A stretch of 64,000 nt of DNA from Pseudomonas gingeri (lineage in GTDB: Bacteria; Pseudomonadota; Gammaproteobacteria; Pseudomonadales; Pseudomonadaceae), in contig NZ_JACAOR010000007.1 in the NCBI RefSeq assembly GCF_013386115.1, positions 701,909 to 765,908 of the forward strand, in the 5' to 3' direction. Both the position numbers and the translations under genes were made by a program. The notes under the pieces are model-generated. The model ran no database searches and was not told the DNA's origin. It saw only the letters and a list, made by a program, of their open reading frames with translations. Positions 51,006-58,766 of the stretch are shown piece by piece. Position 1 is the first letter of the stretch; every line of letters begins with the position of its first letter.

Positions 51006-52055
51006 ATGACTACTATTTTCGATCCGATCAAGCTGGGCGACCTCGAACTGCCGAACCGCATCATCATGGCGCCGCTGACCCGCTGCCGTGCCGATGAAGG
51101 CCGGGTACCGAACGCCCTGATGGCCGAGTACTACGTCCAGCGCGCCTCCGCCGGCCTGATCCTCAGCGAAGCGACCTCGGTCACCCCGATGGGCGTCGGC
51201 TACCCGGACACCCCGGGCATCTGGTCCAACGACCAGGTGCGCGGCTGGAGCAACGTCACCAAGGCCGTCCACGCCGCCGGTGGCCGGATCTTCCTGCAAC
51301 TGTGGCACGTCGGCCGGGTTTCCCACACGTCGTACCTGAACGGCGAACTGCCGGTCGCACCGAGCGCCATCCAGCCCAAGGGCCACGTCAGCCTGGTCCG
51401 TCCGCTGTCCGACTACCCGACACCACGGGCACTGGAAACCGCTGAAATCGCCGATATCGTCGAGGCCTACCGCGTCGGCGCGGAAAACGCCAAGGCTGCC
51501 GGTTTCGACGGCGTGGAAATCCACGGGGCCAACGGCTACCTGCTCGACCAGTTCCTGCAAAGCAGCACCAACCAGCGCACCGACAACTACGGCGGTTCCC
51601 TGGAAAACCGTGCCCGCCTGTTGCTCGAAGTCACCGACGCCGTGGTGGAAATCTGGGGCGCCGGCCGTGTCGGCATGCACCTGGCGCCACGTGCCGACTC
51701 CCACGACATGGGCGACGAGAACCTCTCGGAGACCTTCACCTACGTCGCCCGCGAGCTGGGCAAGCGCGGTATCGCCTTCATCTGCTCCCGCGAGAAGGAA
51801 GCCGCTGACAGCCTCGGTCCACAGTTGAAAGCCGCTTTCGGCGGTCCCTACATCGCCAACGAACGCTTCACCAAGGACAGCGCCAATGCCTGGCTGTCCA
51901 GCGGCAAGGCCGACGCAGTGGCCTTCGGTGTACCGTTCATTGCCAACCCGGACCTGCCGGCCCGCCTGAAGGCCGACGCCCCGTTGAACGATCCCCACCC
52001 TGAAACCTTCTACGGCAAGGGCCCGGTCGGCTACATCGACTACCCGACGCTCTGA
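51006..52055 (+). CDS. xenB: Xenobiotic reductase B / alkene reductase (old yellow enzyme)
   Basis: A 349-residue FMN ene-reductase, using NADPH to reduce activated C=C bonds and nitro esters. Length and sequence match XenB/NemA. Start ATG at 51006. FMN/substrate features: LTRCRADEGRVPN, AEYYVQRASAGLILSEAT, IFLQLWHVGRVSHTSYL (His in the substrate pocket), DGVEIHGANGYLLDQFLQ and NQRTDNYGGSLENRARL. The operon ArsR-MFS-XenB suggests defence against reactive electrophiles. Confidence 0.93.
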   Translation: MTTIFDPIKLGDLELPNRIIMAPLTRCRADEGRVPNALMAEYYVQRASAGLILSEATSVTPMGVGYPDTPGIWSNDQVRGWSNVTKAVHAAGGRIFLQLWHVGRVSHTSYLNGELPVAPSAIQPKGHVSLVRPLSDYPTPRALETAEIADIVEAYRVGAENAKAAGFDGVEIHGANGYLLDQFLQSSTNQRTDNYGGSLENRARLLLEVTDAVVEIWGAGRVGMHLAPRADSHDMGDENLSETFTYVARELGKRGIAFICSREKEAADSLGPQLKAAFGGPYIANERFTKDSANAWLSSGKADAVAFGVPFIANPDLPARLKADAPLNDPHPETFYGKGPVGYIDYPTL

Positions 52056-52084
52056 GCCGCCAGTGACGCACTGAAGGCCGCAAG

Positions 52085-52119
52085 AAAAAGCCCCGGTTCG
52101 CCAGAGCCGGGGCTTTTTT
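52085..52119. terminator. Rho-independent terminator of the ArsR-MFS-xenB operon
   Basis: AAAAAGCCCCGGTTCGCCAG pairs onward with CCGGGGCTTTTTT: stem AAAAAGCCCCGG/CCGGGGCTTTTTT with a small loop. Confidence 0.88.
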
Positions 52120-52300
52120 GTCTCTACCGAATTCAACTACATCACTATCGGAAAACACTCACAGGACAAAGGGGGCTTTGTCGCGGGTATTCCTCGCCAC
52201 AGTCCGCATACTTACCCGGCGCTTTTCCTCCCCTCTTCGGAAAAGCGTGCAACGCCACGGAATGGCGTTGCTTCCAAGATCCGACCTAAAAGGAATTAAC

Positions 52301-52750
52301 ATGACTCTCCTGCTGCAATCCTTCAGCATCGCGCTGTTCTGCGGTGCCCTGTCCGCCCTGCTTTCATTTGCCGCCTATGCCTCAGGCATCGTCACCGCGG
52401 TGGAAATCCACAACGACTCCTCCCAACCCCTGGAGTTGCTGGGCACCGGCATCGACCTGAATGGCGCCTCGCCTTCGAGCTTTTCCATTGCCGGCGGCGA
52501 GCGGCGGGAACTGAAGCTCGCCGGACCACGGGCCTGGTTCATCTACGGCTCGGGGCCCCGCAAGTGCCGCTTCGTGGCCCAGCACTCCCTGCAGCAGCGT
52601 TTCGCCCAGGCGCCCCGCCACAGCTACCTGCCGGTGTGGACACGGGAAGCCGAGTCGATCGGCGAACGCCGGGCATCCTGCAAGGCCCGGCTGAACAAGA
52701 CGCTCAAGGCCCCGCCCTACAGCTATAGCGTGAAATTCAGCATGAGCTGA
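52301..52750 (+). CDS. Secreted hypothetical protein (149 aa)
   Basis: Start at the ATG at 52301 with AGGA 8 nt upstream. Signal peptide ~1-28 (SALLSFAAYA-S). The mature part has three Cys-type residues (RKCRF, RRASCKARL) and ends YSYSVKFSMS. VTAVEIHNDSSQPLELLGTG suggests a beta-sandwich. I recognise no named family. Monocistronic, between two secreted-type gene groups. Confidence 0.6.
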   Translation: MTLLLQSFSIALFCGALSALLSFAAYASGIVTAVEIHNDSSQPLELLGTGIDLNGASPSSFSIAGGERRELKLAGPRAWFIYGSGPRKCRFVAQHSLQQRFAQAPRHSYLPVWTREAESIGERRASCKARLNKTLKAPPYSYSVKFSMS

Positions 52751-52930
52751 GTCACCGGGCGTCCGCTGAGACGCGCTTCAGCGGGCGCCCGATGTCGCTC
52801 AACTCGCTGCCTGCAATAGAAAATTCCCACACAACAAGCGGAAACCATTCCTATTTAGCCCCCCTTCCAACGGCCGACTCTTATGAGGCATCTGCGCTAC
52901 GCAGTGATCGGTCCAAAGGAGGAGTGCGGC

Positions 52931-54136
52931 ATGATCCATCTCGAACATTACGGCCCCCTCCCGCGCCAGGTACTCGCCGAGGCTATCGCCAACCTGTGGC
53001 TGGCCGGCCGACGCACCTGGCTGAGCCTGTTGGGCCTGGTGGTCGGCAGCGGCTCGATCGTCGCCCTGCTGAACATCGGCAACAGTGCGCAAGCCGAAGC
53101 CTTGCGTTCGTTCCAGGCCATGGGGACGGACATGCTGGTCGTCAGCTTCCCGCCGAGCGGCAAGACCTCCCGGACACCCACCACGACGTTCGATCCGGCC
53201 ACCTTGCGCAACGCCCTGCCTCATCTGATCGATATTGCCCCCGTCAGCCTGCATTCCACGCGTTTGCGCCGCTCTGCAATCGAGGTCGACAGTGCCCTGC
53301 TCGGCACCACCAGCGATCTGGCGGCGGCCCTGGGCCTGCAGATGCGCGACGGTCGCTTCCTGAGCGTATTCGACCGCAGGGAAACCTTTGCCGTGGTCGG
53401 CGCAGAGGTCGCACGACAATTGTCGGAACAGGGCCATCCCCTGCGCCCGGGTGACCAATTGCCTGTCGAAGGCTATCTGTTCGATGTCATCGGCATCGCG
53501 GCTCGCCAGCCCAACAACCCATTGCTGCCACTGGATATCAATCACTCGATCGTGATCCCCGTGCACAGTCTGCGACGCTTGTTTACCGAGCCGAAAATCG
53601 ACGGCCTGATTATCAGGATCGCGCCGGATGCCGACCCGCACGCCATGGCGCAAGCACTGAAGGTCCATTTGCGGGCCCTGCTCCAGGGCCGGGACGTCGA
53701 GGTGCGGATACCGCAGCAACTGCTCGACGGTCTGAAGCACCAGGCCGCCACCTTCTCCCGACTGCTGGGCGGACTCGGCGGCATTGTCCTGCTGGTGGCG
53801 GGCGTCGGGGTGATGAACGTGATGCTGATGAACCTCGCCGAACGTCGACGGGAAATCGGCCTGCGCCTGGCACTCGGTGCCCGCCCCCGGGATATCCGCG
53901 ATGCCTTTCTCTGCGAGGCGCTGTGCATGTCGCTGCTCGGTGCCCTGCTGGGAGCGGTCCTGGGAAGCCTGGTCGCGCTGATCTTCAGTCATCTTGCCGG
54001 CTGGTCCCTGCATCTGGCCCCCGAAGCGTTGCTGCTCGGGATCGGCAGTTCGCTGTTGACCGGGCTGTTCTTTGGCCTGCATCCGGCGCTGAAAGCCTCT
54101 CGCCTGCAACCGGTGGAGGCACTTCGTGATGACTGA
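52931..54136 (+). CDS. MacB-like ABC transporter permease lacking an ATPase partner
   Basis: A 401-residue protein, ATG at 52931 with AAGGAGGAG just upstream. Topology: membrane segment ~30-50, a large periplasmic MacB_PCD domain ~55-270 (SFQAMGTDMLVVSFPPSG; TFAVVGAEVARQL), then three membrane segments in FtsX-like fold (~280-300, 325-350, 365-385) with GVGVMNVMLMNLAERRREIGLRLALGAR, the ATPase coupling helix. It lacks the N-terminal ATPase of MacB, and no ABC ATPase or MacA adaptor is adjacent, so it needs one from elsewhere. Confidence 0.78.
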   Translation: MIHLEHYGPLPRQVLAEAIANLWLAGRRTWLSLLGLVVGSGSIVALLNIGNSAQAEALRSFQAMGTDMLVVSFPPSGKTSRTPTTTFDPATLRNALPHLIDIAPVSLHSTRLRRSAIEVDSALLGTTSDLAAALGLQMRDGRFLSVFDRRETFAVVGAEVARQLSEQGHPLRPGDQLPVEGYLFDVIGIAARQPNNPLLPLDINHSIVIPVHSLRRLFTEPKIDGLIIRIAPDADPHAMAQALKVHLRALLQGRDVEVRIPQQLLDGLKHQAATFSRLLGGLGGIVLLVAGVGVMNVMLMNLAERRREIGLRLALGARPRDIRDAFLCEALCMSLLGALLGAVLGSLVALIFSHLAGWSLHLAPEALLLGIGSSLLTGLFFGLHPALKASRLQPVEALRDD

Positions 54137-54279
54137 TCCGATAGCGCTCTCCTGCAGCTCCCTTCCGGGTCCTGGCCTCCCTCAGTACAGCCACGCGCCC
54201 CGGGGACCGCCCACGGAAACCCGGAGCCGGCATGCCCCATAAAACATAAACAACACTCTCTTTTTCCAGGAATACCCTC

Positions 54280-54726
54280 ATGAAAAAGCTGCTTTCGCTC
54301 GCCTTGCTTTTGGCAAGTACCCCAACTTTCGCCACCGACGCGAGTATTACCAAATCGGCAAAACCGCCGAGCATGTTCAGCTATATCAATACAGGCACTT
54401 CAACACATCGGATATTACTCGCCGATTTCGCTCACCCTACAAACGTTACGATGAAGCTGAAAAATATTCGCTGGAGCACGACGTTTTTTCCAGACGCAAT
54501 AAATGAAAGGGTCCGACTTTGTTATTTCGAGCCTTACTCCAATACAGAAGTAGAAACAGACTGCCAATTCATTAATCCAAACTCGACCGGAAGCATCAAT
54601 CGCTTTAACGGAAAAAAATTTGGACATGGCGCAAAGATCCACATCACCCACATTTCGGAAGACCTGGAAAAGCCCGCCCATGCGCTGGGGGAAGACGCTA
54701 TTACTTTTGAATACAGCTACCAGTGA
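54280..54726 (+). CDS. Low-GC secreted hypothetical protein (148 aa)
   Basis: ATG at 54280 with AGGA site. Signal peptide ~1-18 (LLLASTPTFA-T). The mature part is Thr/Asn-rich and beta-like with Cys residues in RLCYFEPY and ETDCQFIN. Its base composition is far lower in GC than the flanking DNA, which suggests recent acquisition. No family known. A hairpin follows at once. Confidence 0.6.
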   Translation: MKKLLSLALLLASTPTFATDASITKSAKPPSMFSYINTGTSTHRILLADFAHPTNVTMKLKNIRWSTTFFPDAINERVRLCYFEPYSNTEVETDCQFINPNSTGSINRFNGKKFGHGAKIHITHISEDLEKPAHALGEDAITFEYSYQ

Positions 54727-54736
54727 CAAAGTTTCT

Positions 54737-54766
54737 CCGTCAGCACATAGGTGCTGACGGATTTTT
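54737..54766 (+). terminator. Rho-independent terminator
   Basis: CCGTCAGCAC and GTGCTGACGG form a perfect 10-bp stem with ATAG loop, then ATTTTT. It lies 10 nt after the stop of the 148-residue secreted protein and 23 nt before the next ATG, so it may also attenuate the next gene. Confidence 0.8.
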
Positions 54767-54789
54767 ACTATACCCAGAGAACTGAAAAC

Positions 54790-55656
54790 ATGAAAATCAC
54801 CCAGTCAGAAAATCCATACAATTTCCCTTCCGCCCGAATGAAAGCGGCACCAGCTCCACCCACTACAGAGAAAAGTGTACCAGCCACCACGTCAAACTCT
54901 ATTTCCCTAAGCGGCGAGGCATTACTGATCACCCATCTCTACGGCGGGGAACTCAACCCACCCTTTGAAACAGTTCTGGACACCACCAAGAGCGGAAAAT
55001 ACTACCTGACCAAAGCCGACAGAGATCTACTGGCGCGCATCTATGAGTTTGCTCAAGAACAAGGCGCCGCGCCAAGATACGTCACCTCCCTCGCGAGGGA
55101 GTTGGCCGATTACCGTCAATTCAAGAATGGTGCCCTGCTAGGAAGTTTGAACAGTGGCGACATATACGATATTGAAGGACACCAGTTGAGCTACAGCTTT
55201 ATCGACAAGGACGCTGCAACGGCTGCACGTATTCTCAATGGCGAAGCCATAAAAGGCAGCGCTCTGGACCAAGGCTTCCTGCGTTATCTCCTTGATCCCG
55301 GTTACAGTGCTTTCAATATCTGCGACTTCGATTTTCTGGAAAAGGTCGTCACCCGATTTTCCACCACAGGCGACCCGGAGGTGGCGCTTGCGCCACACTT
55401 CCAGACTTATCAGAGGCACCAAAGCTACATCGAACATAAATCCCGCGAGATTCTGAACCCCCTGGCCTTGGAACGCCTGGCAAAACAGAAGCAGGAGGCC
55501 ACGGGGCAAAATCCTGCGACGTCCCCCTCGGCACCGCGCGCGGAAAAATCCGAAACCCTGCAGGACATCTGGCGCAGAAGCCTGCTCCAGATGGTCCGCA
55601 ATGGCGGCTGGCAATCATCGCTGGCGACCTTTCTCAGCCGAAACCGCAATGGCTGA
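54790..55656 (+). CDS. Hypothetical protein (288 aa)
   Basis: Start at the ATG at 54790 (MKITQSENPYNFPS); the open frame starts 39 nt before, in the terminator. No signal peptide. Residues ~35-50 have SISLSGEALLITHLYGG; ~65-110 is helical; ~110-200 has a polar Tyr/Leu-rich domain (GSLNSGDIYDIEGHQLSYSFIDKDAATAARILN). The C-terminal ~60 residues are charged and low-complexity. No domain recognised; lower GC, like its upstream neighbour, so possibly acquired together with it. Confidence 0.6.
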   Translation: MKITQSENPYNFPSARMKAAPAPPTTEKSVPATTSNSISLSGEALLITHLYGGELNPPFETVLDTTKSGKYYLTKADRDLLARIYEFAQEQGAAPRYVTSLARELADYRQFKNGALLGSLNSGDIYDIEGHQLSYSFIDKDAATAARILNGEAIKGSALDQGFLRYLLDPGYSAFNICDFDFLEKVVTRFSTTGDPEVALAPHFQTYQRHQSYIEHKSREILNPLALERLAKQKQEATGQNPATSPSAPRAEKSETLQDIWRRSLLQMVRNGGWQSSLATFLSRNRNG

Positions 55657-55670
55657 ATGCCGGCCCGGGG

Positions 55671-56558
55671 TCACGCGCGCTTGCGTTGCCCCCAGGCCAC
55701 CGCCAGTCCGCTCAGGCAGATCACCGCGATCCCGGCCACGGCGAACATGTCCGGCGTGTGATCGAAAATCAGGTAGCCGTACATGCCCGCGAACAGGATC
55801 TGCCCGTAGCTGAACGGCGCCAGCATCGCCGGCGCGGCATGGCGGAAGGCCTGGGTCAGGAACATGTGGCCGAGCATGCCGCAGGTGCCCAGGCCGATCA
55901 TGAACAGGCCATGGACCAGAGTCGGGGTGCTCCAGAAAAACGGCAGCAACGCACTCATGATCAGGCTGTTGAGGATGCCGGTGAGGAAGTTGCTGGTGGT
56001 CGGGCTGTCGACGCCACTGAGCATCCGGGTCAGCAACTGATAGAAGCCGAAACACAGCGCCGAACACAACGGCAGCAGGATCGCCGGGGTGAACAAGGCC
56101 CCGCCCGGTCGCACCACGATCAGCACCCCGACAAAACCGGCGATCACCGCCGCCCATTGCCCTCGGCTCACCCGCTCGCCCAGCAGCGGCACCGACAAGG
56201 CGGTGACCAGCAAGGGCGCGAGAAAGTTGACCGAGGTGGCTTCCGCCAGCGGGATATAGCGCAAGCCGGTGGTGAAAAACAGGCTGGTGCCGATCAGGCA
56301 CAAGGCACGCAGCAGCTGCAGGCCGGGCCGCCGGGTGCGGACCACCGCCGAAAAACCGCTGCGGGGCACGAAGACCACCAGCATCAACAGCGTGTGGACC
56401 ACATAACGGGCCCAGACCACCATCACGATCGGGTAAAAACCCGACAGGTACTTGGACAGGGCATCATGGCTGGCGAACAACAGTACCGCCACGCCGATCA
56501 GGGCAATGCCCTTGAGTGGCTGCTCGGCGCTCTTGTGCAGCAGGTTCGATACATTCAT
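55671..56558 (-). CDS. EamA/DMT family transporter
   Basis: A 295-residue inner-membrane protein with ten hydrophobic segments in two EamA repeats (~17-145 and ~155-285). LGERVSRGQWAAVIAGFVGVLIVVRP and AGIAVICLSGLAVAWGQRK are typical repeat ends. A small-molecule or metabolite exporter; the substrate is unknown. ATG at 56558. It is convergent with the 288-residue hypothetical gene and upstream on this strand of nothing close. Confidence 0.88.
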   Translation of the reverse strand: MNVSNLLHKSAEQPLKGIALIGVAVLLFASHDALSKYLSGFYPIVMVVWARYVVHTLLMLVVFVPRSGFSAVVRTRRPGLQLLRALCLIGTSLFFTTGLRYIPLAEATSVNFLAPLLVTALSVPLLGERVSRGQWAAVIAGFVGVLIVVRPGGALFTPAILLPLCSALCFGFYQLLTRMLSGVDSPTTSNFLTGILNSLIMSALLPFFWSTPTLVHGLFMIGLGTCGMLGHMFLTQAFRHAAPAMLAPFSYGQILFAGMYGYLIFDHTPDMFAVAGIAVICLSGLAVAWGQRKRA

Positions 56559-56715
56559 TCACACGCTCGCAACAAATTTGCTACAAAATACTTAGCACAC
56601 TAACTACCAAGTTTCAGCCCACAGGTATATAAATGTGGCCCGCTGTCGGTAACCGCGCTGCTTTTGTTACTAGCGTTAAATGTTGACACAACTAGACTCA
56701 ATTACGCATTTTGAC

Positions 56716-57348
56716 TCAATTGCGCAGGCTGGGGCTCAGGAGCAGCATATCCAATCCTGTATCGACCCAGCGTTCGGCATCGTCAGCCAGGTTGAAGCTG
56801 TCGGGTGCCAGCAACCACTGATAGAGAATGCCATCAATCCAGGCATGGATGCTGATGGCCGCGCGGGCCGTATCGAGATTTTCGGGAAGTTGTCCTCGGC
56901 TCACCGCATTACGCAAGGCCAGTTCGATGTGCACGTTGCAGTCCAGGCTGGCGGCACGTCTCTGGCGACGCAAATCACACATTTCATCGGTGAACTCGCA
57001 CTTATGAAACAGAATTTCATTGATGCGTCGGACTTTCGGATCAAGGGCCACCTGCTGGAAGTAATGCACCAGCAGCTGGCGCATGCAGCCCAGCGGATCA
57101 AGTTCATCCTGGTCTTCACTGGCCTTGGCCATGTCATCCAGCGGCTCGCGCAGCGAGTCGAGCATCGCCTGCACCAGGTCGGCCTTGTTGCTGAAATGCC
57201 AGTAGATGGCGCCCCGTGTCACCCCCGCCAGGGTCGCGATATCGGCCAGGGTCGTGCGCGCCACACCACGCTCGTAGAACGCCTTTTCGGCAGCTTCGAG
57301 TATCTGGCTCCGGGTTTCCTGAGCTTCCTCTTTGGTGCGACGGACCAT
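56716..57348 (-). CDS. emhR: TetR-family repressor of the EmhABC/TtgABC pump
   Basis: A 210-residue TetR repressor, the size of TtgR. N-terminal helix-turn-helix: MVRRTKEEAQETRSQILEAAEKAFYERGVARTTLADIATLAGVTRGAIYWHFSNKADLVQAM; the C-terminal ligand domain is similar to TtgR (drug, flavonoid or aromatic binding). It is divergent from emhA and the operator between them matches the published TtgR palindrome, so derepression by ligands is the expected mode. Confidence 0.92.
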   Translation of the reverse strand: MVRRTKEEAQETRSQILEAAEKAFYERGVARTTLADIATLAGVTRGAIYWHFSNKADLVQAMLDSLREPLDDMAKASEDQDELDPLGCMRQLLVHYFQQVALDPKVRRINEILFHKCEFTDEMCDLRRQRRAASLDCNVHIELALRNAVSRGQLPENLDTARAAISIHAWIDGILYQWLLAPDSFNLADDAERWVDTGLDMLLLSPSLRN

Positions 57349-57480
57349 GGCAGTACAACCTCAATCAGGGGGCCTCGGATGGCCCCTGGGCTTGATCCGA
57401 GATTAACGACGGGCGGCGATTCTTGTGCCTTTTCCCGAAATGAATTCAATGCTTTGTCACTACTTTCACGAAAAGTGCAA

Positions 57481-57511
57481 GTATTTACAAACAACCATGA
57501 ATGTAAGTATA
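57481..57511. promoter_or_regulatory. EmhR/TtgR operator in the emhR-emhA divergent region
   Basis: GTATTTACAAACAACC followed by ATGAATGTAAGTATA reads as the known TtgR operator: imperfect inverted half-sites TATTTACA and TGTAAGTATA around ACAACCATGAA. It sits 91 nt before the emhA ATG and overlaps the region of both promoters. Confidence 0.88.
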
Positions 57512-57602
57512 TTCATTAGCAACCTATTTATCCAGTCGGATCACCTTTAATACCCTTCCACTTTTCTTGTGCGCATCGTGCGCGCCTGACCCGAGGATCT
57601 TC

Positions 57603-58763
57603 ATGCAACTCAAGCCAGCTGTTACCGCTCTGGTCACCGCCGTCGCCCTGGCATCGCTGCTCAGCGGATGTAAAGAGGAAAAGGCCGCCCCGGCAGCCCC
57701 TCCCGCGCCTCAGGTCGGCGTCGTCACCCTGCAACCCCAGACCTTTACCCTGACCTCCGATCTTCCGGGCCGGACCACGGCCTATCGCATCGCGGAAGTC
57801 CGTCCCCAGGTCAACGGCATCATTCTCAAGCGCCTGTTCAAGGAAGGCGGCGATGTCAAAGCCGGCCAGCAGCTCTATCAGATCGATCCGTCGGTCTATG
57901 AAGCGACCCTGAAGAGTGCCGAGGCGAACCTGCAATCGACCAAGTCGATCGCCGACCGCTACAAGCAGTTGGTCAACGAGCAGGCCGTCAGCCGCCAGGA
58001 ATACGACACCGCCGTCGCCAACCGCCTGCAATCGGAAGCGGCCCTGCAAAGCGCCCAGATCAACGTGCGCTACACCAAGGTGTATGCCCCGCTGTCCGGA
58101 CGTATCGGCCGTTCTTCGGTGACCGAGGGCGCGCTGGTCAGCTCCGGGCAGGCCGATGCCATGGCAACGATCTCGCAACTCGACCCGATCTACGTCGACG
58201 TCACGCAATCCACCGCGGAGCTGCTGCAACTGCGCCGCGACCTGGAAAGCGGTCGCCTGCAAAAGGCTGGCGACAACGCCGCGACGGTCAAGCTGACCCT
58301 CGAAGACGGCAGCCAGTACCAGCAGGACGGCAAGCTGGAGTTCTCGGAAGTCACCGTGGATGAAACCACCGGTTCCGTGACCCTGCGAGCAGTGTTCCCC
58401 AACCCCGATCACACCCTGCTGCCCGGCATGTTCGTGCACGCCCGCTTGCAGGCCGGTGTGAAGAGCGCGGCGATCCTCGCCCCGCAACAGGGCGTGACCC
58501 GCGACCTCAAGGGCGTGCCGACCGCGATGGTCGTCGGGCCCGACAACAAGGTCGAGCTGCGCCAGCTCAAGGCCACCCGTACCGTCGGCAGCCAATGGCT
58601 GATCGAAGACGGCCTGAACGCCGGCGATCGCGTGATCACCGAAGGTCTCCAGTTCGTGCGTCCTGGCATTGAAGTCAAGGCCACCGAAGCCACCAACGTG
58701 AAGGCAGCCAACCCGGCACCTGCCCCGGCCACAGAAAAAGCCGCAGGCAGCAAAGGGGAGTAA
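57603..58763 (+). CDS. emhA: RND efflux periplasmic adaptor subunit EmhA (TtgA/MexA type)
   Basis: The membrane-fusion subunit joining the RND pump to the outer-membrane channel. 386 residues from the ATG at 57603. A lipoprotein signal with lipobox LSGC (Cys23) anchors it to the inner membrane. Domains: lipoyl/barrel-sandwich (LPGRTTAYRIAEVRPQVNGIILKRLFKEGGDVKAGQ), a coiled-coil alpha-hairpin (SAEANLQSTKSIADRYKQLVNEQAVSRQEYDTAVA), beta-barrel and membrane-proximal domains. A Pro/Ala-rich tail closes it. emhB follows in 3 nt. Confidence 0.95.
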   Translation: MQLKPAVTALVTAVALASLLSGCKEEKAAPAAPPAPQVGVVTLQPQTFTLTSDLPGRTTAYRIAEVRPQVNGIILKRLFKEGGDVKAGQQLYQIDPSVYEATLKSAEANLQSTKSIADRYKQLVNEQAVSRQEYDTAVANRLQSEAALQSAQINVRYTKVYAPLSGRIGRSSVTEGALVSSGQADAMATISQLDPIYVDVTQSTAELLQLRRDLESGRLQKAGDNAATVKLTLEDGSQYQQDGKLEFSEVTVDETTGSVTLRAVFPNPDHTLLPGMFVHARLQAGVKSAAILAPQQGVTRDLKGVPTAMVVGPDNKVELRQLKATRTVGSQWLIEDGLNAGDRVITEGLQFVRPGIEVKATEATNVKAANPAPAPATEKAAGSKGE

Positions 58764-58766
58764 ACC

